The notes beneath the pieces are model-generated. The model searched no databases, was not told where the DNA came from, and saw nothing but the letters and a program-made list of their open reading frames with translations. A stretch of 64,000 nt of DNA from NCBI GenBank assembly GCA_013365325.1, contig JABVXV010000330.1, positions 1 through 64,000 on the forward strand, in the 5' to 3' direction. Made by a program: the position numbers and the translations under genes. Numbering within the stretch: the stretch's first letter is position 1; each line of letters opens with the position of its first letter. The DNA is from Dipetalonema caudispina. Its lineage: Eukaryota; Nematoda; Chromadorea; Rhabditida; Onchocercidae. Below are positions 47,797 through 61,088 of the stretch, one piece after another.

Positions 47797-50700
47797 TTCA
47801 CATCTAAGATTTTTAAAGAAATTTAGAGTAACTGAATGGGTCGTTTTCGAGATGTCTGTTTTTTTTTACTGGTTCAAACACTTCATTCTATCACACTTTA
47901 CCAATCATTTAGTTACTTTTCTGCATAAGCAATTCTTAATTCTGATCCGTTGTTTTCGATTTGATATTTACCTTAAATCTTTGACCATTGCACTCCCTTC
48001 ACAGTTTATCATATCTTATTTTTTAGATTCTAAAAAGCCTTTATAAACTAGACAGTCATTCAATCTTGTTTACTCAGTCTGAAGTTTTGACGTTACAGGA
48101 AAACAAACTATAATTTTTGCGGTTATTCGTTTTTTTTTAAATTTGAAATGTATGTGTTGATATAGCGTGCGATTAGGAACTTCTATGAGCACTGTCTATT
48201 ATGTTCTTTTATTTACAACGGGGTGCTCCACCCTTTATGAATATTAGATATCGATACAGGCAAACGAATTTTTCAAGATATTTGAAGTCTGTTGTACCAT
48301 AATTTCAACTGTTATTGTTACCTTTGGTCGTCCGGATTTGTATGTGCATGGATGGTTTGTTGTGATATAAGCAGAGAACATAGAGAATTTTTTTTTTAGT
48401 TGATCTAAATTAAGCAAAATTAATTTGAACTAGACAAATTCGCGTTGGTAGAATAAATATCTCTAGATGACTCTTTCCAGTTCTTGCCTTTGTTTAGATG
48501 TGTGAAATCCTGGTTATCGAATTAATAAACAGACAACTTGTGGCAAAGAGGAACTGGGAGAGGCGTAATAGTACATGTTTAAAAGTTTGAGGTGAGGCCA
48601 TGCCGACACATTTTCAAATCCTTAATGCCCATCCAACTGTGCATTCTATAAAATACATTATCAGAGACATTAACCAATATAAAGGACGCTTTCAGACGTG
48701 TTTTCTCGGCGAGTATTTTGTCAGAAGTTGATACATTTACGTGAAGGTCAAATGATAAATCCACGAGTTAACTCCAGCTTATTGCACTTGAGGGGTTGGT
48801 TCGTTTCTACCAGTGCCTGTCATTAACGATCACAAAATTCGGATAGACGGATGATGTTGTGGGTAGCTACATCAAATCGGAATTTTGAAAGGACTGGAAG
48901 TATTATAGGCAATATGTAACCGAAATCGAGCCATATGCCAATAAGACCTATCCAAGGAAGTGCAACACGGAAGAAAAGGTTACTGTTATTACCTGATGGT
49001 AAATACTGCTCCGTCAAACTTGGCTAATTTGATGCGAAATTCATGAAATCATTGGAAATAGTGTCAGCGACACTCTCATTCGGTTTGAATTCAGTGATAC
49101 TCCTCGTCTGTTATTTCATCCAGAAATCTGTCGAGACAAGATAGACGGTGTTAACTTTCAGATCGATTAATCATCTCATTGATGATCCGATGATTAGTCT
49201 GCTCTTGTTCTTACTTAAGTTTTCTTTTGAGTTGGACAAATGAAAACTTTTGTAGATCCGTGTATTTACTAAGGTTGTTGAAACGAGAAACATCCATCTA
49301 GTTAGTATCTTAGAAAATGGTAAGTTCATTCCAGTAGCTGTTGTAACCTCTTTTTCTCCCACTCGTTTGTTTATTGCTGAATTGTTTTGTTTGATTGACA
49401 CTAAATACTCAGTATAATGTTCAGTTTTATCAAGAGATTTGAAGCAAGGATAAAGGACCTATCATCATTCTATTATTATTTTTCACTGGAAAAGTTATGC
49501 TTTTCGTTTGAATTAGTCTTACTCGAACATTTTCATTATTGATTATCTTTCATGTAGGAAATATTTAAATTTTTTTTACTTTTCAGTACAGATAGTCAGT
49601 GTTCTACATTTGCGAGATTCTGGTTGAATTCCTTTACATGATGCATTATATATGGCGTATTGTCGAATACAATTGTGGAAAGAATTAAGACTGATCAATC
49701 AAGTCATCAAACTTAATCATATCCACGTGAGTTACCTATTATTAGAATAAAAATAGATTGACAACATCACTAATTCGAATAGTTTATGGTCATTTATATT
49801 TCGAATAGTTTATGGTCATTTTTATTTTATTTTAATAGTTTATGGTCATTTTTTATGGTCATAAAGCAGTTTATGGTCATTTAGTGCGTATTCCTTGGAC
49901 TCATGGTTAGTCGCCTGGCCATTCATTTTTCCGTAAAATAAATGTTTATTTTTTCATAATTCATATGCTTTAAATCCCACATAAATGAAATGAAGTTTCC
50001 ATATTCTTGCATATTCCATATTCTTTTATGACGGTAGATCAGAACAAATCCGGGAAGGTAACCGTCGTTGTATGGAAAACCAAATGTGGCTCAATTTACT
50101 ATTGTATTAATCAATGATCAACCAGGTAGTGGATTTAATGTTGTTTTCCATTCATCTGTCTATTACAGTGTTCCTGAAAACTGTGAAGAGATGGAATGCC
50201 TTATTAGATTTATTCTACGTTTACTTTAAAGATTGGTTCTAGGGTCCTTATATGATCAACTAACTAATGAGATTTCTCTTTTTTCGTTTTGAATACCATT
50301 TTTTCTGCGGGATCTTCTAATGCTCTAATTACTCCACATAAATCTTGAAATATTCAAATGTTGTAAAATTTTCTTGGTTAAATTGGTAAATCGATTTTTC
50401 AAGATTTGTGTAGTAAATCTATTTACCTTGATACGATAGTGGTTATCTGAAAACTGCAACAAACGAACTTTGAAATTTATATTATGTATTTGTTCGCTTA
50501 TAGATTACCGCATTACAAATTTATTCAAATAATATGCTTGTTATCTCATCTCTAACTAATTTCATTTTCGGCAAAATTTTCAATAATAGAAGTGAAACAA
50601 TTTGCCGTTTGAATCAACTCATGCGTTTTCGATATTACAACATTGTTGTACAGGTACTTAGGTTAATTGCAATGTGACTGAAAGGCTGGAAATTAACAAC

Positions 50701-53053
50701 TAAACGAAAATTGAGAATAATATTAACAACAACATTACGATTAAGGTTTTAATTAATCACTTGTCATCCTAAAATATTCAAGAATTTGATTTTGATATTG
50801 ATTTCATACTAATATTGTAAATGTCAGTATTGTTTTGTTTTTTCAAACAAGTTCTCAGTTAAATAAAACTGATATCCATGACCTCATGACCTGCAAGAAT
50901 GTCGCTATTCCCTCCTAATTTCGACGCTACCTAATCGCTTCTCTTGTTATAAGGCGATGAAGTTCCTGTACATACTTTAGTTGCAGGCAGTATCAGTATC
51001 AGTTCATAAGTAATATAGGTAATACCGGTACTGGACACTGTGAAACTACTGAAATAACTGATTCACTTTATTTGTTTAAATCTGTCGAGGATCCACTGAT
51101 CAAGTTGTAACAATATGCTTGTTTGGGAATTCAGTTTGGTTCTAATTTTATTGGCAGTATAGGAGTCTTACAATTCATAGTTTAGTAAGTAGTTTTCGAA
51201 AAAATTCGGAAAGTTGATGCTGCAGTTGCATTTTTTGAAGTGAGAAAAGTTTTATTCATGGATTGTTGTTAGTGTATGCCCATTTATAATTAATCGTTGC
51301 TTACGGATTAATTTCAATATTTTCATTATAATTGAATAATGTCGAACAGTGTTGTCAGAACAAAATTTATTACAGCTGAAAGGGAAGTTTGCTCTCATTC
51401 TGCTTAATTGTATCTAAAAACATTCTGTTTATTTCTGAGCTTCTCAAACATATATCATGAATTTCTTTATTATAATTTGTCTTTCATTGTAATTCCTATT
51501 CCAGTACAAAAAATTGATAGATGTGTGAATTCGAGCAAATTAAAAATCCATGATAAATTTCTGCTTCAAATCATTTCAATTATATCTTTTACTTGTAGTA
51601 AAAGACATAATTGTTGATATTATTACTATTCATCATCGTGTCTGTAATAGTTATTGTTATGGGTTTTTTATTTTCGCGGGAAGATTGATTGGTTCAATGG
51701 AGGGACATGTTGAATTTTGTAGTGGAAAAAGCTTCAGGTATATTTTGGATTATAGAGGCCGAGAGACCGTTGAATAGACTGCTGGAGCAGAAAAGTTAAA
51801 TCTTATATATTGATTCTTATGAGTTTTCGAATCACATTCCAACTTTTAAGTTTTGAAATTTCTCGGTCTCGAAGCTAACTGGTTACTTCTAGATTATTTC
51901 TTTCAAAGCCTGGCCCATTAAAATTGCTTTCCTGACTGAACTAATCGCTAGTTCGACTCTGAATAAATTGTTTTTCGATCTTTTAGCTCGCGATTAAAAA
52001 GAAGTGGGATTCATTAATGTGAAAATCGATTTGAAATCATCCATTGAACATTTAATACAATGAAGAATAAAACTGTTTACTAATTCTGAAGTTCTACACT
52101 TCTCTTATATCTTCATAACAAACACAATGGTTTACGTAATACAGCCGCAAACTTTGATCCGAAATGAAAACACAACTTCTGGTAGGTCTCGAAAAATTTC
52201 TATTTTTATCACATTATTGAAAGAGCCAATATAGAACACATTTTTTTTGTCGAAAAAACTTCAAGAAGAAAAATAACTGGGATTGTAAACTTCTTTGGTT
52301 GATTGATATATTTGATTGAATATCATTGATAGCTTCAAAAAATTTCTCTTTTTAATTAGGGGACAAATGAGGTCAACTAATACATCGAAATACAGCTACA
52401 TAAGCTCGAATTCTATGCAATAATATTCAGGATATATGACTTGGAAATATAGTTTCGGAATTGGGTAGGAATGGTTGAAAGTTTCCAGAAATACTTAAAT
52501 TTTTCAAAACTCCGATTTTTTCTTGTACATTGCAAATGATATATTTGATTTATCGTTGCAGATGAAAACGATTTAGCGATTTTAAAATCTATTGGCAAAA
52601 AAAGGGGAACACTTCAGAGAAGGGAATGCAATAATTATGTTGCTTGAAGAATTAATAAAATATGTTAATGATGAGTTAAGGTAAAAGCTTCTTGCTCTAT
52701 ATAATCCTAATTTCAAAGCACAAAATTCATTCTCACCTTTCTCAGATTTTTTCATAGAATATTTTATCAAAAGGAAAGTATTGAAGTTGAAATAATTTAC
52801 GTTGGTCATAATCAGCAAATATATATCCACGTAACAGACCTCAAATTTCAATTTACAATTATTAAAAATGAAATATCTGCATACCTTATTTTCTTGGTAA
52901 AAAATGTTTTCCTCCCTTCTTTGAATTTACTTTTTTTACATCTTCGACAAGTACATTATTCTACTTAAGATTCAATTCGATTCACTTTTAAGAAACAACA
53001 AGTAACAGCAACAGTTGCAGTAATCATCATCACAATAGAAAATAGTTCCATCA
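47797..53053. other. Gene-poor intergenic region
   Basis: 5.3 kb between the 3' ends of spartin (+) and the coiled-coil gene (-). It holds a short TTTATGGTCAT repeat cluster (listed separately). Several minus-strand open frames sit close together at 48579-49401 (61, 64 and 76 codons), but I could not join them by splice sites or match them to a family. Nothing else is supported: no tRNA, no transposon ends, no ORF above 80 codons with coding character. Confidence 0.45.
49773..49883. repeat. Interspersed direct repeat AGTTTATGGTCATTT
   Basis: Four copies of (C/T)NNAGTTTATGGTCATTT and one shortened copy (TTTATGGTCAT) within 111 nt. The first two share a longer TTCGAATAG prefix. Spacing is irregular (27-31 nt between the first three copies), so it looks like local slippage duplication. 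Confidence 0.85.
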
Positions 53054-56000
53054 TTATTGCAATAATCGGGCCATTGTTTTGAATTTATTTTCGATAATCT
53101 CCACTCTTGCTTCCAGTCTCATACAATCCTTTTTCAATTCGCGATTATCCTTTTTAAGTTGAGCATTTTGATGCCTTAGTTGCTCAATTTCCCATTCCAA
53201 TTCATCTCGTGCCATATGAGTTGCCCTGTAAACAATCCTCCATGAAATAAATTTACAAAGAAACGATCGGATAGTGTGATACTGTCAAATAAGAAGATGA
53301 TGCATTTACCTGGTTACCTGTGGTCTACCAATAATTTGTCATAACGATAAGTAATTAACTAGAATACACATCTACCGAGCTTACCTACATTTCAAATCTT
53401 AAATCAGTTTTAAGGGAATTTCGCTTTTCGATTGCATTGATTTCATTTTTGGAATAAAGAAGCTCATTTAACCAAAGAGGGAAAGTGGACAATGGTCATT
53501 CGTGCTCATAAGTAATGGCGAAGGGAAAGAGAGAGAGAATTCTGTAGTTCTTTTGGCCCTGCTTCATCGGATCACTCTTCCCACAACAATATCCATCTTA
53601 TGGTTTCTAACAAGAGATATGTTTCTCTATCTCTCTCTTTCTCTTTCCTTGAACCTATACACCTGTAATTTTCCCGACTACAGATTTACTCCTCCTACCT
53701 TAAATGAATGAATATAGGAAATCTTCAAAAAAAAGTTGAATTTCGTTCATATTCAATTATTACATTAATTATACAATTGTCGTATACTCATACTTTTTGT
53801 TAATTTGCTGACAAATAAGTCAGCTTGCCAAAAAAAGAATGCTCGGAGAATTCCTCTATTTTCAAGTTAATCACCGTTCTTAATGGGTATTTTTTTCGAA
53901 AGTTTTTACATGGAAGTGCTTTCATCCCATCAAGTATTCCCAAAAAAAACAAACTTTTCAAGTTTATTAACTGTTGAATCGATCATGAAACTGTCTATTC
54001 TTTGGATGGATTGTAATGCTTTCAGTCTAATTACTTCGCCCAATTTTTCCTCCATCAATGCTGCCAAATTAGATTTGTAATGTAATTGCGCACGCCTTGC
54101 CAATTCCGCTACTGACTTCCAGCTGATTGTTATCTGTAAAAAAAATTTCCTCAAGCCATTTCCTTCCTCCTTTTTTCTTTGAAATGAGCACTTTATAACT
54201 ATGTACGTATGTGTGATAAATGAAAATATATACGATGATGTGACTTAAAAATACATCAAAGATTCGGATGAAATTAGGAAATTATCCTTTTAATCACATT
54301 CACTTATTTACTGAAAAAGACAAATAAGTAAAAATCGCTTCGCTTGTAAATTTTCATTAATTCTATTGTCCATCATTTCTATAAGGCTATCCGTTTCAAA
54401 TAAATTTATGCAAATAACAAGACTTACATCTCGTTTACCTTCCATCATCTCTTTTGCTTTTTCCACTATACGGAAAGTTTGATCGAGTAATTCACCGTAC
54501 GGGAAGCAGCAAACACCTGAAACACTAAGCTTATCATGGTAATTCTATTCTGTCGGTTAATATTTTTCTGATTATTAAGTATATAATTCTCAGCAAAGGA
54601 AATAATAGAAAGGAAACCTTCATCCATAGCTGGACGTAATATATCGACGGGATTGAGAATATGCACTTGTACACTTGTTAAAATAGATAGTACGTCATGG
54701 AGATCGGGCTCAGAATGTACGCGTCGTTGACAATCCGTCAATAATTTATCTGCTTTTTTAATTAGTTCATGATAACCACTATTCAATGCTTGGCCACATA
54801 ATTCATCCCAATGCGGATGAACTTGTCTCAGTTCACCTAGCTAAAATTCGTTTTACCAATGAATTCATCTTAGTTGATATAAATTCAAATTTAGATATAA
54901 CGGTTTTTTAAGGTTGGTTTTGTCTTGATACATACAGTACCAATAAATAAAAAAATTGGAAGTTATCACCAATGGTAAATTCCTTTATTTTGGCGTTCAT
55001 TTTAAATTAAATATTTGAAATTCACATGGCTGAAGCTAGCCATGAAGTATTTAATTAGTTGCATATATACGAACATTTATCTGTCTCTCCGACCAAATGT
55101 AAAAATTATTTAATGGATAAGATGAATTTCTATTTAAATGATATTAGAAGTTAATTTGTGAGTTTATTTCAAGATTTTACGCATATCCATCATTAATATT
55201 TTGCAGTGAGTTTGCATTTATTTATGTTTTAAGCAGCTTATTAAGAACATTTTTCATGAAATTCATTTCACCTCTTTATAGGAAAATTTTTTGAGAACCA
55301 ACTGAAGTACTTGTACTGGAGGCATTTCTTCATCGGCAAACCTTCGTATTATTGAAATATCATCCTTGGAAGGAAGCCTGAAAGAATGAAAATTCCCTCA
55401 AAATTGAAAGCAACATTAGTAAACTTAAGTTCGAGTTGTGAATATTAACTTTCTCTTCTAATGAATATTTTACCACATTTTGGTTTGGTTTTCAAAGATT
55501 TGATAAATAAGTACTCAGAACTTAATCTCTATAAGCAATAGTTTTAGTATTGATAAGTATCGCAGATGACAGAGTAACTGCAATGAAGCGTTTATAAATT
55601 TACTATTGACAGTCAATGAAGTCCAAGATGTATGATAACAATTATCACATGCAGGAAATCTGGTAACATAAGGTGCTGAAATTTTTTTACGCATTATTGG
55701 TCTGTTCAAATTGAATAATTCAAAATGTGTCGACAGCTGTCGTCAATTTATTTTCATTTCAGAATTCATCAAAAGTCAGAAGAGAGGAAGTATCAATTTT
55801 TTAAGTATTAGATAGACCATTAGCAAAACGGCAATGTCTACAAAAAGCTAAAAGAAATGTATAATTCTGATCGATTAGAAATGAATCAATTAAATTCAAA
55901 GTTGAAGTAAGAGATAAAATATGTTTCCATTATGTTATACAAATTTATAGCGGGAACGCTTTGGATGGAATGTTATTCAAAGAAAAAGAAAAGAAATCTT

Positions 56001-59000
56001 TCTACATTGTAGGCTTTTATATTTATGGAATTGTATAATTATTTAACAATTCCCCTAACTTTGTAATTTTCCATTTCAATTTTTTTGGGAAATAACTCGT
56101 CTATCTAGTTTAAATTTCATCACCACCGATGTTTAAAAGTAATTCGAAGTTTAAAAACAAGTGAACTTTCGGAAGATACATATCACTAAAAGGAGGAGAA
56201 ATTGAAAGTACTGAAAGTATTTGAAAGTTTTCGTTTTGTTTTTTCTTTCTGTTCGAAAATGGCCCAACTACAGATAACTGCCAATAATCGTCGAAACTGT
56301 TACGCAGTATCATTCGCAATTTCTTCTCATTTTCTTCGTTGTTTTAAGAATTAAAAAAGAAAACTGACAAAGAACGATTTGCAGGAAATCTTTGAAATAG
56401 CTTTTTTGCTACTTTTCTCATTTCCTCCGAAATAATGCATCACTGTTTTAGCCATCTGTTTCATTTTTTTCTTAAAAAAATTAAACATCGATTTCGTTAA
56501 TTTTGTTCTACCATGGATCATTGCTACCTCTCTTATTATTAACGGAAATATCAAATATATTCCCATTATCGTTTTCAGTTGTCACTACATCTCGACCCCG
56601 TTGGTTTGCGGAAATTCCATCGGATTTCCCGGGAGGAGATGAGGCAAGAAGTAAATGTAAAATGCTAGTCGTTTCTTCCTACTGCTCTTTAGTTAATTCT
56701 AAAAAACAAACAATGAAGAGAAAAAATTTGCTCTGTTATAAGATAGTTTACTTATCAATATCCCGGGGAGAAATGGACTTCAGCAATCAATAATATATTT
56801 TTCAACATTGCTTTTACCACTGAGGAACACCTCAATTATAGTTTAATTTTTTTTTTGAAAATAAATGTGAAATTAGTTACCTCTGCAGGCTGTCGAAACC
56901 ATTAGACAAGAAGCTCCTGGGAAAAGTTGAGTTAATGTATACTGGCGTAGAACGTCTCATCCGAATCAACGGGTCACGTCCATTCAAGCAACGATCTGGC
57001 ACGCTGTGACCATTAATCAACTCTACAGCAGATCCATCCCAATCTTCTGATTTCTCTTTCTCCTCTTCTTCCGGAATCCTTCCCACTTTCTTATTCATTT
57101 CATATTTCATGTTATTGCGGCGTATTGTGAATGATGGAGGCAGATCGTTGTGGTATGTTGATGTGTTACCTGTGATAGAAGTTTCAGTGATAGCAGCATC
57201 ATCAAAAGTACCAATGTCATCATTATTAGTCGTTTTTAGTTTTGATTTAGGTGTTAGAATCGGTATCGCAAATTCAATACTATTCATTGATTCTGTTTGT
57301 TTCACCATCGATGGAATGTGTTCATGTTCATCCAATTCATTGCCTTTTGTACATTTTGATGATTTTTCGGTATCAGAATCAACAAGCGAAACTCCTGAAT
57401 CAGCAGAACCATCACCATTTATATAGTTCTCACCATTCATACTGTTTGTTAATGAATTTCGTGCCTTTGAAATTACTGTTTTCTTACTATTAACTGAAAT
57501 ATCATTTCCGGTTTCTGTATCGTCGTCCGTAACTCCTATCGTTGTTGATGATACTGTTGTCACTACTGCAGCAAGTTTCTTACGAGCAATTTTTTGTCCA
57601 TTACTATTTTTGATCGTCTTCGTTGTGGTTGTTTTTCCATTAGCTTCCGTATCGGTAATGCCTTTGTCCACGAATGACTTTTTAACAATTTTTTTGTTTG
57701 TTTTTGGTTTCAGTGATGTTTGCGATGCTGGAATTTGTTTCAGTTCACTTAACCATAGAATGGTACATTCCGCATAACTTTTGATCGGTTTTGTTTGAGC
57801 ATGAAGCGTATGAAATTGAGCGGTACCCAATTGCAGTTCCATAACTAGAAAGCACCAATTGACACCAAGTTTCTCATTGAAAACCTTTTGCAACGGTGTT
57901 CTCCAATCATCACCACCTTCCAGCACCAAATGTAAATATTCACTGGCAAGTCCATCTGTAACTACCAACTCTTCCTGAAATGCAAAAGATTATAAATCAA
58001 AGAGGAGCAATGCTTCCTACAACTTTCTCTTATTTCGTTGGTGAATTTTCTTATATCAAAAGCCAAAGATATGTAAATCTCAGTTTGAGAAAAATTTATT
58101 CCACATAGCAACCGTTCCTTTGATATTCGGACGTCAAGTGACGCAACGCATCTGTTATTGGTACAGTTAGGAATCATATTTGTCAAGCCTGAGATACCAC
58201 GGGATAATTCTCCTCAGGAAGCTTCTTTGTAAGCAAAATGTAAAGCAAGACAACTTTACTTTTGTTGTGATTGTTAGAGTTATGACACTAAATTAGTTCA
58301 TGTATGTTATTTGTTCAAATTGGAGAAATAGCAGAATATTTCCATAAAAAGAGTCATAACCCTGAGAAATCTTCTTGGATCATTTCACAAATCCCAACAA
58401 CATCAAGAATATACATAAAGTGTTTTTATTTCAGATAACAAATTAATAAACCGTAAATAGTAAGTAAACAACTGACATATCAGTTAAAAAGAAAAATTTA
58501 TTTATGAATAAGCTAAAAATCATTGTTTTTTTTTACTTGAGATTCCTGGTAAATGCATCCGAAGAGTCTTTCGTTATCATTTGATAGGCCTATTTTTGTT
58601 TATGCCAAAAAAAATCACATCTTTCTAAAGTTCTGCGTTTGTTCGACTCATTAATATGTCGAAGCAAACAATTTTTGAGTAATGAAATCTTACCGACATG
58701 GTAGAAACTTGATAAAAATCCTTCGGTATCACAGAGCCTGACGGCAACAAATGAATTTTTTTGCCTAATGCATGGAATGCAAAGTTGAATGGCGGTTCGG
58801 TGAGTTCGGGTGATACTTCAACACTACATTCGGCACTTTGGAATTCTTCACAGATCGCATTTTGTATATCTGTAGCACAATAAGCATAATGTAATTTCGA
58901 TACCGAATTTCAAATGTCAATGTTAATTAATCTAGTTTTCGGTACCAAATATATGTAGATTAGACGGAAAATCAAAATGAAAAATATATATCAGATTTTC

Positions 59001-61088
59001 ATGCTATATAATCACTTGGGTAGAACTTTTTTTATTAAAATCTATTTTTTATCTTAAAACATTAAAACGAGATAAAATTTTCAACTGCATTTAAACAAAC
59101 TCTTCAATTCCATAACTTTCTGTTTACAAAACGAATATGCAACTATTCATTTATGGAAGCAGACTTCAATTCTCATTGAAAAAATCTTTAGTAATAAGCA
59201 GGCAAAGCTGTTGCAGAGATTGCTCTCAATTTTGAAAATTACTCGATATTCAACGGTGATCAAATTAATCGATAGATAGATTTATGTACGTTTTCTTCAA
59301 CAGTCTAATAATGCAACAGATTTTGAGATGGAAAATTTAGAGAAAACTTTAAGAAAAAATTTCGAGAAGAAAAATTTTAACCATCTTCAAAAAAATCTAA
59401 ATAGCTCTTCATAATTAGTTTAAGAAAGAGCAGCATCGTGAATTCTAATGTATGTTTTATTTTAACAATAATTTTTTTTTACAAGCTTACGGCGTCGTAA
59501 ATATTCAATAGAACAGCCAGCATTACGAAAAAAGTGGAATCTGTGCAAGCAAGATAAATTTTGCTATATCTTCAAAATGTTTCATTTTAGAGGTACCACT
59601 ACTTTTAGGATGTTTTAAAAGGTTCCACAACAAATATTCAGTGTGAAAGTAAAATTTATGCTAAAATTATTGTAGTATTATTTAAAAAAAAACTAGTTCT
59701 AGTCCAATGAGGATAACTTAACGATGATACACTCACATCAGAAATAGAAAAACTAGTCCGTTTCACATAAATTTGCAGTATTCTAATTCTCAAGAGTTAA
59801 GAGCAAATAAAAGACAAGAGTTTCTTGCACTACAAAGTTTTTTTAGTACTGTAAAGAAGTGCAAAATGTAATAGTGAAAAAGATGAAAACTTGGGCGGTA
59901 AATTATGCACCGAAAATAAATGTTACATAATGAAATGAATAGAATACTTTTCAGGAAAATGTTAACCAAAACAGAAATTTGAATATAAGCAAGTTATAGA
60001 TTGAAAACTGTAATTTTAAAATTAACCTGATAGTTTTATTAAATATCCTATTCACATGTTTAATTTTGCTTTATTTACCATGAAGTTTTTCCCTCTGTCT
60101 GTAGGTTAAGATAAAACCGCCGTGATTCAATATAAGAAGAATATCTAAACAGAAAGTTTATATTAAGAATGCTTACTCTATTAAAAATATAAACATTGTT
60201 AATATTATTTTTTTTTTATACCCAATATCCCATATTGGGTATAAGAAAAAAAATTTTAATGGGTTAGAGAAGGAGGGAGTTGACAGTTTAGCTTTCTACT
60301 AGAAAATGAAAACTTTTATTGATCTTTACAGGTTCCCTCAATACTTTGTCAAGTTAGTAAAGATTGCTTTAATTAAAAAAGTCGTTGCTTTAATTAAAAA
60401 TCTTGGAATGCTCGTTTCTATTTATTTATTTTTAAACTTTGAATGATTTCCATTAGACGATATTTTTAATATCCCATATTGGGTATAAGAATGATTATTC
60501 AACATCCTAAACAATAAGCAAGAGATACATTTTTTGAATTCATTCGAAAATTTCTCTCTATCTTCTCTGTTTGCAAAAAAGTGGTGAAATGAATAGAAAC
60601 ATTACAAAGCTCAAAATATAAAGATTTCAAAAAACATTATTAAATTAGTTTATTTGAAATGTGAAGGAATTATGGAAAAAAAAGTATTGAAGTGACAGGT
60701 AGTTCAGAAATGTCCATATTCATGTATTATAACTTCCTAAATTTTAATTAATTCTAAATTTTTTCCGTGTTTATTGTAAACTTACTGCTGTCAATCTCAT
60801 CCTAGCCTCACCACTTAGTTGTTTAACTTTGTCTTATTACTTTCATTTCCACTCAATCCTTTAAGATCTTATCTTTACCGAGAAAGGAGATATTGTTAAA
60901 AGAATTTAAAAGATATTTTTCAATTATTAAGAAGAATGAGCCAAGCGATTGATGAGCGATGGCTCTCTTTTACTAAGCCAAACAACTGAAATTATAACCT
61001 GCATACAATTAATAGAATATATTAAAATACCTGGGAGATAGGTATGGAGTAAGGAGATCGATTCATCAATTCCTTTACATTGGTTCAT
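53054..61088 (-). CDS. Unrecognised protein with C-terminal coiled coil
   Basis: Ten exons, all in phase, give 762 residues: 61088-61031, 58869-58694, 57974-56881, 56664-56528, 56333-56279, 55377-55272, 54840-54618, 54516-54428, 54133-53955, 53225-53054. Residues 1 to about 180 look like a compact folded domain (ICEEFQSAECSVEV, GGDDWRTPLQKVFNEKLGVN, WCFLVMELQLG). A long low-complexity linker encoded by the 1.1 kb exon follows, rich in Thr/Ser/Lys and acidic residues. Residues ~490 onward are mostly helical (EMPPVQVLQLVLKKFSYKE, HPHWDELC, LARRAQLHYKSNLAALMEEK) and the last ~50 form a heptad-rich coiled coil (EWEIEQLRHQNAQLKKDN). No membrane segment or signal peptide is visible. A cytosolic scaffold or adaptor is a reasonable inference; I do not assign a family. 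The weakest joins are the short exon 56333-56279 (poor polypyrimidine tract) and the AA/GTTTGT donor at 53955. Confidence 0.78.
58870..61030. other. Large first intron of the coiled-coil gene
   Basis: 2.2 kb, very AT-rich. It contains the hairpin repeat annotated separately. No exon joins in phase with the flanking ones, and no gene is seen inside it. Confidence 0.55.
60217..60245. repeat. Perfect 12-bp hairpin, with a second partial copy at 60468-60491
   Basis: TATACCCAATAT and ATATTGGGTATA are exact reverse complements separated by CCC. A 24-nt part of it (beginning AATATCCCATATTGGG) recurs 244 nt downstream at 60468, where the left arm is shortened. It may be the tip of a small MITE-like element or a local foldback. 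Confidence 0.8.

Noticed and set aside
51550..51777. Open frame in the gene-poor region with a few coding-like residues
   Set aside because: No start context, no splice partner, no motif.
56351..56566. Minus frame with FKKKMKQMAKTVMHYFGG, which looked like an exon
   Set aside because: The only acceptor would leave a 20-nt intron and the wrong phase; skipping it joins the flanking exons perfectly.
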